A stretch of 5,237 nucleotides of DNA from Solirubrobacteraceae bacterium (GTDB lineage: Bacteria > Actinomycetota > Thermoleophilia > Solirubrobacterales > Solirubrobacteraceae), in the NCBI GenBank assembly GCA_030149625.1, contig JASLHP010000278.1:1-5237 (forward strand), written 5' to 3'. The translations under genes were made by a program, and so were the position numbers. How positions within the stretch are numbered: position 1 is the first letter of the stretch; each line of letters starts with the position of its first letter. Shown one piece after another: positions 1 through 5,237 of this stretch. The notes beneath the pieces were generated by a model, which was not told where the DNA came from, did not search any database, and saw only the letters and a list, made by a program, of their open reading frames with translations.

Positions 1-3000
1 GCGTCGTGTGGCGAATCGAGCCGATGTAGGCGTCGACCTTGTGGCCCGGCAGCTGACCACCCTCGCCAGGCTTCGCGCCTTGAGCCATCTTGATCTGCAG
101 CTCGTCGGCATTGACGAGATAGTGGATCGTCACGCCGAAGCGCCCTGAGGCGACCTGCTTGATCGCCGAACGGCGCCGGTCGCCGTTCGCGTCCGGCTGA
201 AAGCGCACCGGGTCCTCGCCGCCCTCACCCGTGTTCGACCGGCCGCCGAGGCGGTTCATCGCGATCGCGAGCGTCTCGTGCGCCTCGCGCGAGATCGAGC
301 CGAGGCTCATCGCGCCCGTGCAGAAGCGCTTTACGATCTCGCTGGCAGGCTCGACCTGCTCGATCGGGATCGCCGCTGCGCGCGCGCCCGCTCCCTCCCC
401 GATCTGCAGGAGCCCGCGTAGCGTCGCCTTGCGCGCGGCATCCTCGTTGACCGCGCGCGCGTACTCGCGGTACTTCTCGAACGCCGGGCTCTCGCGCACC
501 GCCGCGTGGGCGTCCACGTCGCCCTCGAGCGCGGCGGCCACATCGCCATTTGCCTCACGCACGGCGTGTTGGACGAGCGCGATCGTCTCCGGGTTCCACA
601 TGTGGTGCTCGCCGTCGCGTCGCCACGCGTACACGCCGCCGACCGGCAGCAACGGGTCGAGCGCACGCCCTCCCACGGGATATGCGCGCGCGTGGCGCTC
701 GAGCGCCTCGGTCGCGAGCACCTCGACGCCGACGCCGCCGATCCGCGACGCCGTGTACGTGAAGTGCTTGTCGATCAGCTCCTTCTCCAGGCCCACCGCC
801 TCGAAGATCTGCGCGCCGCGGTAAGACTGGATCGTGGAGATGCCCATCTTGGAGATCGTCTTGAGCAGTCCTTTGCCGATCGCCTTGACGACGTTCTGGG
901 CAGCCTGCTCGGCGTCCAGCGCGACCGGCGGGACGCCGTTTGCGGACGCGGGGGCACTCGACACGATGCGCCCTTCCGCGACCAGCTCATCGAGCGTCTC
1001 GAGCATCAGGTACGGGTTGATCGCGCTGACGCCGTAACCGATCAGGGTTGCGAAGTGGTGCACCTCGCGCGGCTCGCCGGACTCGAGGATGATGCCGATG
1101 CGCAGACGCGTGCCCTCGAGCACCAGATGGTGATGCACCGCCGCGGCCGCGAGCAGCGAGGGGATCGCGACGTGCTTGGGCCCGATGCGGCGGTCGCTCA
1201 AGATGACGATGTTGACGTGTTCCGCGATCGCCTCGCGCGCTTGGCGACAGATGCGCTCGATCGCATCGGTCATACCCGCGGGCCCCTCCGCGACCGGCCA
1301 CGTGATGTCGATCGTGCGCGCCGCGTAGACGTCGTGGTCCACGTTGCGCAGCGTCTCCAGCTCGCGGTTGAGCAGGATCGGCTGATCGAGCAGCAGCTTG
1401 TGCGCGTGCTCGGGGGTCTCGTCGAGCAGGTTGCGCTCGTTGCCGAGGCTGGTCGCCAGGCTCATCACGATCTCCTCGCGGATCGGATCGATCGGCGGGT
1501 TGGTCACCTGCGCGAACAACTGCTTGAAGTAAGAGAACAGAGGCGGCGCCTGCTCTGAGAGCACCGCCAGCGAGACGTCGTTGCCCATCGAGCCGATCGG
1601 CTCGGCGCCGTCCACCGCCATCGGCGTGAGCAGCACGCGCAGGTCCTCCTGCGAGTAGCCGAACGCGCGCTGGCGCAGGTGCAGCGGCTGGTCGGAGAGC
1701 GTGACCTGTTCGGAGGGCGGCAGCTCGGCGAACGGCACGGCGTTGCGCGCGAACCACTCGCCATAGGGGTGGCGCGTGGAGACCTCGCGCTTGACCTCCT
1801 CGTCCTCGACGATCCGCCCGCGCTCGAGGTCGACCAGGAACAGCTTGCCGGGCTGCAGGCGCCCGAGGCGCCTGACCTGCTCGGGCGGGATCTCCAGCAG
1901 GCCCGACTCCGAGCCGAGCACCACGTGCCCGTCGGTCGTCTCCACCCAGCGTCCGGGGCGCAGGCCGTTACGGTCGAGCGTCGCGCCGACGACGCGGCCG
2001 TCGGTGAACGCCACCGACGCCGGCCCGTCCCACGGCTCCATGACGCACGCGTGGAACGCGTAGAAGCCCTTCAGGTGCTCCGGCAGGTCGTCGCGGTCGC
2101 GGTAAGCCTCGGGGATCATCATCATCGCCGCGTGCGGCAGCGAGCGGCCGCCGAGCATCAGCAGCTCGAGCACGTTGTCGAACGTCGCCGAGTCGGAGTT
2201 GCCCGCCGTCACGACCGGCAGGATCTTCTCGAGGTCCTCGCCGAACAGCTCGCTGCGCAGCTCGGACTCCCGCGCACGCATCCAGTTGACGTTGCCCATG
2301 ACCGTGTTGATCTCGCCGTTGTGGCAGATCACGCGGTAGGGGTGCGCGAGCTCCCAGCTCGGGAACGTGTTCGTAGAGAAGCGCGAGTGCACGAGCGCGA
2401 GCGCGCTCTTGGTGCGCTCGTCGCTGAGGTCCTTGTAGAACTTGCCGAGCTGGTAGCTGATCAGCATGCCCTTGTAGTTGATCGTGCGTGAGGAGCTCGA
2501 CGTGACATACAGTCCCGGGTCCGTGGGCTTCAGGTCGCTGATCCGGCGGATCACGTAGAGCTTGCGCTCGAACGCGTCCTGGTCGCCCGCCTGCTCCTCG
2601 CCGGCGCCGACGAACAGCTGACGGATCACCGGGCGACAGGCGGCCGCGACCTCACCCGTCTGCGCCTCGTCGATCGGCACGTCGCGCCACCCCAGCAGCC
2701 GCTGGCCCTCGTCGTGGACGATCTGCTCGAGCATCGCCTCCAGACGCCCGCGCGGCGCCGCGTCGGTGGGCAGGAAGCACATCAGCACGCCGTACTCCCC
2801 GGCCCTCGGCAGCTCGAAGTCGACGACCGCCCGCATCAGCTCGTCGGGCAGCTGCATCAGGATGCCGGCGCCATCGCCCGTGCAGGGGTCCGCGCCGGTG
2901 GCGCCGCGATGCTCGAGGTTCTCGAGCGCCGTCAGCGCCCGCGCGACCACCTCGTGCGTGGGTTCGTTGTCCAGGCGCGCCACCATCCCCACGCCGCAGG

Positions 3001-3067
3001 CGTCGTGCTCGAAGCGAGGGTCGTAGAGTCCGACGGCCTTTGGCGGCTGCTTGATGTGCGAGTTCAT
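1..3067 (-). CDS. gltB: Glutamate synthase large subunit (GOGAT alpha), 3' end cut off by the window
   Basis: The large subunit takes the amide nitrogen from glutamine and passes ammonia to an FMN site, where 2-oxoglutarate is reduced to glutamate. It normally works in the cytoplasm with small subunit GltD. The visible 1022 codons, of about 1500 usual, are uninterrupted. Seen in order: a short propeptide ending before Cys24 in DACGVG, the expected N-terminal nucleophile of class II glutamine amidotransferases; HRGATGAD (53-60) and TGDGAG (63-68); SRFSTNTFPSW (228-238); CHNGEIN (248-254), with the likely oxyanion pair N250-G251; MEPWDGP (343-349); LDRNGLRP (364-371). The central domain carries QVTNPPIDPIREE (from about 520). 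The FMN domain begins with FCTGAMS (915-921), SNTGEGGE (944-951) and QIKMAQGAKPGEGG (991-1004). The 3Fe-4S cysteines and the C-terminal beta-helix lie beyond the edge. ATG 3067 is chosen because it has a good ribosome site and the family's short propeptide, and there is no in-frame start in the 66 bases upstream. gltD is not in view. Identity is very secure. Confidence 0.97.
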   Translation of the reverse strand, partial: MNSHIKQPPKAVGLYDPRFEHDACGVGMVARLDNEPTHEVVARALTALENLEHRGATGADPCTGDGAGILMQLPDELMRAVVDFELPRAGEYGVLMCFLPTDAAPRGRLEAMLEQIVHDEGQRLLGWRDVPIDEAQTGEVAAACRPVIRQLFVGAGEEQAGDQDAFERKLYVIRRISDLKPTDPGLYVTSSSSRTINYKGMLISYQLGKFYKDLSDERTKSALALVHSRFSTNTFPSWELAHPYRVICHNGEINTVMGNVNWMRARESELRSELFGEDLEKILPVVTAGNSDSATFDNVLELLMLGGRSLPHAAMMMIPEAYRDRDDLPEHLKGFYAFHACVMEPWDGPASVAFTDGRVVGATLDRNGLRPGRWVETTDGHVVLGSESGLLEIPPEQVRRLGRLQPGKLFLVDLERGRIVEDEEVKREVSTRHPYGEWFARNAVPFAELPPSEQVTLSDQPLHLRQRAFGYSQEDLRVLLTPMAVDGAEPIGSMGNDVSLAVLSEQAPPLFSYFKQLFAQVTNPPIDPIREEIVMSLATSLGNERNLLDETPEHAHKLLLDQPILLNRELETLRNVDHDVYAARTIDITWPVAEGPAGMTDAIERICRQAREAIAEHVNIVILSDRRIGPKHVAIPSLLAAAAVHHHLVLEGTRLRIGIILESGEPREVHHFATLIGYGVSAINPYLMLETLDELVAEGRIVSSAPASANGVPPVALDAEQAAQNVVKAIGKGLLKTISKMGISTIQSYRGAQIFEAVGLEKELIDKHFTYTASRIGGVGVEVLATEALERHARAYPVGGRALDPLLPVGGVYAWRRDGEHHMWNPETIALVQHAVREANGDVAAALEGDVDAHAAVRESPAFEKYREYARAVNEDAARKATLRGLLQIGEGAGARAAAIPIEQVEPASEIVKRFCTGAMSLGSISREAHETLAIAMNRLGGRSNTGEGGEDPVRFQPDANGDRRRSAIKQVASGRFGVTIHYLVNADELQIKMAQGAKPGEGGQLPGHKVDAYIGSIRHTT

Positions 3068-3126
3068 GGAAGTGCTCCCTTGGGGCGGTGCATCCCGGCA
3101 GCGACTGGCAGTCCACTTGCGGGCAT
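3064..3126 (-). CDS. Possible 20-codon leader ORF overlapping the gltB start (speculative)
   Basis: On the minus strand an ATG at 3126 opens a frame of 20 codons (MPASGLPVAAGMHRPKGALP). Its TGA overlaps the gltB start codon in an ATGA arrangement, which is typical of translational coupling. The bases before it (GACGGTGGGC) give only a poor ribosome site, and part of a perfect palindrome contains its start codon. The peptide resembles nothing I know and has no run of a regulatory amino acid such as would suggest attenuation. Frames of this length arise easily by chance in DNA this rich in G and C, so it is recorded as a possibility only. Confidence 0.12.
   Translation of the reverse strand: MPASGLPVAAGMHRPKGALP
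3075..3081 (-). promoter_or_regulatory. Ribosome binding site of gltB
   Basis: On the minus strand this reads AAGGGAG and ends 7 bases before the ATG at 3067. It is a purine-rich Shine-Dalgarno match at normal spacing. Together with the position of the catalytic Cys24, it settles the gltB start. Confidence 0.75.
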
Positions 3127-3130
3127 GCCC
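3121..3130. promoter_or_regulatory. Perfect 10-base palindrome in the gltB leader, possible operator
   Basis: GGGCATGCCC is a perfect inverted repeat with no spacer, 54 bases before the gltB start. A second small inverted repeat, GACTG-G-CAGTC, lies at 3103-3113. Their position between the promoter candidate and the start codon would suit a repressor site. Neither matches a nitrogen-regulator site that I recognise, and short palindromes are common in GC-rich DNA. Confidence 0.2.
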
Positions 3131-3135
3131 ACCGT

Positions 3136-3156
3136 CGCGCGCCCCTGAGACGCGCG
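3136..3156. repeat. Inverted repeat with CGCGCG arms in the gltB upstream region
   Basis: CGCGCG at 3136-3141 and CGCGCG at 3151-3156 can pair across a 9-base loop (CCCCTGAGA). In RNA from the minus strand this would be a strong 6-pair GC hairpin in the presumed gltB leader. No U run follows, so it is not a classical terminator. Alternating CG runs are self-complementary and arise easily in this base composition. Confidence 0.25.
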
Positions 3157-3189
3157 GGCAGGCAGGCGGGCACCTGAGGCGGAGCGGAA

Positions 3190-3219
3190 AGCGTAGCAGT
3201 GGAAAGGCACCGCAATCCA
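3190..3219 (-). promoter_or_regulatory. Weak promoter candidate for gltB
   Basis: The most AT-rich stretch of the gap contains, on the minus strand, TGC-TACGCT (the hexamer occupies 3195-3190). This fits an extended -10 element of the TAnnnT type. The best -35 at 18 bases is TGGATT (3219-3214), which is poor. If used, it would leave a leader of roughly 115 bases before gltB. It is offered because a 203-base gap after an unrelated gene makes a separate promoter likely; the exact site is uncertain. Confidence 0.2.
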
Positions 3220-3243
3220 GCCGGCGCACCCGAGCTCAATGGA

Positions 3244-3269
3244 CCGCGGAGCGAGCCAAAACGCCGCGG
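3244..3269 (-). terminator. Possible weak hairpin just after the helicase-nuclease stop codon
   Basis: CCGCGG occurs at 3264-3269 and again at 3244-3249, so the minus-strand transcript can form a 6-pair GC stem around a 14-base loop starting one base after the stop codon. A CG/CG pair inside the loop can extend it with a bulge. No U tract follows, so an intrinsic terminator is doubtful. It may be only an mRNA-end structure, or chance. Confidence 0.2.
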
Positions 3270-3270
3270 C

Positions 3271-5237
3271 TCAGGGGTCTGCGATCGGGCCGATGCGCTC
3301 CAGCTCCTGCTCGTCGGCGGCGCGCAGCGTCTCGGTCTCCGGCCATGAGCACAGGCCGGCTCTGCCGGGGCAGGTGAGACACAGCTCGCGGTGGGGCCGC
3401 GGACTGACGGCATACCCGCCGTCCGCGGCACGTCGCACGCGTGCCGCCAGGCGCCGTTCGAGCTTGTCGCGGTCGGCCGCCGCATAGCGAGCGCTGACCC
3501 ACTCGCGCGGACGCTCGAGAAACCAGTACACGATCTCCACGCGCGAGACCCCCGCGCGCAGGACCGCGAGCGCGTACAGCAGCCGCTGCACCCCGTACTC
3601 GCGCTCCACGAGCGACTCCAGGTCATCCTGCGCCGCGACGCGATCGCTCTTGTAGTCGACGACGAGCCGCCCGCCGTCGGGCTCGCTCGCCAGCACGTCG
3701 ATGACGCCCGTGATCAGCGGCATCCCGGCGCCCGGCGAGAACGCGAACGGATGCTCTCGACGCACGTCTGGCGACGCGGCGATCCGGGCGGCGAGCTCCA
3801 GCGAGCTGGCCGCGCCGATCAGCCGCGCGATCTCGACGCGATCGTTCTCGCTCACGTGCACTCCCAGCTCGCGCGCCTCCCGCGCGACGTCCTCGGGCGA
3901 TACCGCGCTGGAGCGCGCCAAGTCCACGGTCTCCATCAGCCGGTGGATCAGCGTTCCGCGCAGGCGTGCCTGCAGGCCGCTGCGCCTGGGCCCAGCGCTC
4001 TCTGTCGCGCGCTCCTCGGGCAGGCCGAGGACGCGTTCGAGATAGAAGCGATAGCCGCAGCGCTCCAGCTCGCTGAGCGAGCTATAGCTCAGCACTTCGA
4101 GCGCGGCTGCGCGTGTGCTCGAGGCGGTCCGCGCCTCCGCCGCGGCGGTCGCCGCCTCGGCCGCCGCCGGCTCCGAGTAGATCGAGAGCTGTTCGCCCGT
4201 CGACGGCCGCGAGCCCGCGTCCGAATCCGGCTCCGCATCCGCGTCCGCATCCCCATGCGCATCCGCATCCCCATGCGCATCCGCATCCCCATGCGCATCC
4301 GTACCCCCATCCGCATCCGCATCCCCACCCCCATCCCCATCGATCGTGGCGTTGTCCTCGACGATGACAGCGTTCGCGGGATCGACGTGCTCTAGAAGCA
4401 GCACCGAGCCGACGGTGACGGGAGAGCTCAGCCGGCAGCGCACCACGGCCGATTCGCGAGCATCGATCGGGATGTCGTGCACTGAGACCGCACCGGCCCC
4501 CGCCAGCGCGGGGAGCTCATCCGACAGCGCCGGCCCGAGCCACGAGATCGCGGTCGGCGCCTGACGCGCTGCGGACCAGCGCGTGAAGTCGAGCGCGCCG
4601 CTCAGCAGCAATCGCTCGCGTGCCCGCGTCATCGCGACATACAGGATCCTGTCCTCCTCCTCGGCATCGCGTGCGCGACGCTCCCGGCAGAGATCCTCGT
4701 AATCGAGCACGGGTGTCGAGCCGGCGCCATCGAGGCGCATCAGTCGCAGGCCGACACGCTCGCCGTCCACGAGCAGGTCCGGCGTCTGCGTGTTGGGCTG
4801 ACGCCCGAGGTCGGCTATGCATACGACCGGGAACTCGAGGCCCTTGGCGGCGTGGATCGTCATCAAGCGCACGGCGTCGGGCTCCGTCCCGTCGACTGGC
4901 GCGTCGGGCTCGATCCTCACCGACTGCCGCAGGTACTCGACGTGATCGAGAAAGCCCCGCAGGTCGCGTCCCTCGCCGGCTTCGAATCGTCGTGCCAGGC
5001 GCAGCAGCTTGTGGACGTTCGCCAGTCGCCGCTGCGGCCAGTCGAGCCCGAGCACGTGCTCGCGGTAGCCACTCGCGTCGATCGCGCGCTCGATCAGCTC
5101 CGAGAGCGTTCGCCTGGACGCCTGTGCGCGCTCGCCCTGCAGGCGGATGCAGAAACGCTCGAGCGCCAAGCGATCGCGCTCGGCCAGCCCGAGCGCCGCA
5201 CCGTCGGCGCCGTCGCGCTCGCGGTGAGCGGCGACGG
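3271..5237 (-). CDS. UvrD/AddA-like helicase fused to RecB-family nuclease, C-terminal part only
   Basis: This is the last 654 codons of a superfamily 1A helicase-nuclease of the kind that resects double-strand DNA ends for recombination (AddA, RecB and Adn-type enzymes). The frame is open to the right edge; the TTG at 5169 lies inside the gene, and the ATP-binding motifs lie outside the window. Counting visible codons, helicase motif V is LMTIHAAKGLEFP (124-136) and motif VI is EEDRILYVAMTRARERLLL (193-211). An acidic Asp/Ala/Gly/His-rich linker follows at about 299-342. The nuclease domain has YSSLSELERCGYRFYLERV (384-402), RGTLIH with His431, GVIDVL with Asp513, VVDYKSD with Asp527 and Lys529, and YGVQRLLYA with Gln550 and Tyr554. 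All catalytic residues expected of this nuclease family are present. Cys393 with Cys619, Cys622 and Cys629 resembles the 4Fe-4S staple of AddB and Cas4. DYKSDRV favours an AddA/RecB assignment, but without the N-terminus or a partner gene I give no symbol. It ends 203 bases before gltB. Confidence 0.92.
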   Translation of the reverse strand, partial: VAAHRERDGADGAALGLAERDRLALERFCIRLQGERAQASRRTLSELIERAIDASGYREHVLGLDWPQRRLANVHKLLRLARRFEAGEGRDLRGFLDHVEYLRQSVRIEPDAPVDGTEPDAVRLMTIHAAKGLEFPVVCIADLGRQPNTQTPDLLVDGERVGLRLMRLDGAGSTPVLDYEDLCRERRARDAEEEDRILYVAMTRARERLLLSGALDFTRWSAARQAPTAISWLGPALSDELPALAGAGAVSVHDIPIDARESAVVRCRLSSPVTVGSVLLLEHVDPANAVIVEDNATIDGDGGGDADADGGTDAHGDADAHGDADAHGDADADAEPDSDAGSRPSTGEQLSIYSEPAAAEAATAAAEARTASSTRAAALEVLSYSSLSELERCGYRFYLERVLGLPEERATESAGPRRSGLQARLRGTLIHRLMETVDLARSSAVSPEDVAREARELGVHVSENDRVEIARLIGAASSLELAARIAASPDVRREHPFAFSPGAGMPLITGVIDVLASEPDGGRLVVDYKSDRVAAQDDLESLVEREYGVQRLLYALAVLRAGVSRVEIVYWFLERPREWVSARYAAADRDKLERRLAARVRRAADGGYAVSPRPHRELCLTCPGRAGLCSWPETETLRAADEQELERIGPIADP
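4245..4298. repeat. 18-base tandem repeat, three perfect copies, inside the helicase-nuclease gene
   Basis: The unit CCGCATCCCCATGCGCAT is repeated exactly three times (4245-4262, 4263-4280, 4281-4298). Two diverged copies follow (4299-4316 and 4317-4334, three mismatches each), and related hexamers occur before and after, from about 4227 to 4340. Beneath it is a 6-base period ending mostly in CAT. In the gene's frame each unit encodes the residues Asp-Ala-His-Gly-Asp-Ala, giving an acidic flexible linker between helicase and nuclease domains. The unit is a multiple of three, so gain or loss of copies keeps the reading frame. Confidence 0.9.

Noticed and set aside
506..1558. Long plus-strand open frame of 350 codons opposite gltB
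   Set aside because: Its product is rich in Arg, Asp, Val and Leu, shows no recognisable domain, and lies directly antisense to strongly conserved GltB sequence. It is a typical shadow of a high-GC gene.
1679..2491. Plus-strand open frame of 270 codons opposite gltB
   Set aside because: The composition is of the same Arg/Val/Leu/Glu shadow type, antisense to conserved amidotransferase motifs such as the HNGEIN and DRNGLRP regions. No family resemblance.
3142..3277. CCCCTGAG at 3142-3149 and its inverse CTCAGGGG at 3270-3277, bracketing most of the gap
   Set aside because: The arms are only 8 bases, about 120 bases apart, and one overlaps the helicase-nuclease stop codon. There is no target duplication or transposase, so chance is the best explanation.
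2652..3626. Minus-strand open frame of 324 codons crossing the gap between the two genes
   Set aside because: It runs through the N-terminus of gltB and the C-terminus of the helicase-nuclease in another frame. The product is Arg/Ala/Ser-rich and low in complexity, while both real genes have clear family motifs in their own frames.
4245..4298. Three regular repeats that might suggest a CRISPR array or an iteron origin
   Set aside because: The units are directly adjacent with no spacers, are multiples of three, and encode an in-frame linker within a large gene.
4113..4367. Plus-strand frame with a Pro-His/Ala-His repeat that looks like a metal-binding peptide
   Set aside because: The repeat is the other-strand reading of the 18-base tandem repeat inside the helicase-nuclease gene. 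It has no supporting start region or conserved domain.
3391..4395. Plus-strand open frame of 334 codons opposite the nuclease domain
   Set aside because: It is antisense to intact nuclease motifs, and its end is only the translated tandem repeat (Arg-Ile runs).
5167..5169. TTG as a start codon of the helicase-nuclease
   Set aside because: The same frame stays open for 22 more codons to the window edge, and the helicase motifs expected before this point are missing, so this is an internal Leu codon.

Overview
The window is very GC-rich, with G or C at most third codon positions and frequent GATCG and GCGATC strings. It reads like a piece of chromosome from a high-GC bacterium. The style of both proteins and the codon use suggest Actinomycetota, possibly a Thermoleophilia/Solirubrobacterales-type lineage. 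That placement is inference; no marker gene is present to fix it.

Two large genes cover almost everything, both read from the minus strand and both cut by the window edges. On the right (3271-5237) lies the C-terminal part of a UvrD/AddA-like DNA helicase fused to a RecB-family PD-(D/E)XK nuclease. On the left (1-3067) lie the first 1022 codons of gltB, the large subunit of glutamate synthase, running off the left edge inside its FMN-binding domain. Between them is a 203-base gap (3068-3270). It holds a good ribosome binding site for gltB, a weak promoter candidate, several small inverted repeats and a possible 20-codon leader ORF.

Transcription would pass through the helicase-nuclease first and then gltB. 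The two products act in unrelated processes (DNA end processing and recombination; ammonia assimilation). The size of the gap suggests gltB has its own promoter rather than forming a functional operon with the helicase. Neither gene shows a frameshift or internal stop in the visible part. The conserved motifs read continuously, and both look like working chromosomal genes.

The least ordinary features are two in the helicase-nuclease and one in the gap. The nuclease domain has a four-cysteine pattern resembling an iron-sulfur staple. The linker before it holds an Asp/Ala/Gly/His-rich stretch encoded by an 18-base tandem repeat. The leader of gltB contains a cluster of small palindromes. I see no mobile element, CRISPR array, RNA gene or clear undescribed system. 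The long plus-strand open frames opposite gltB are best explained as shadows of a high-GC gene.
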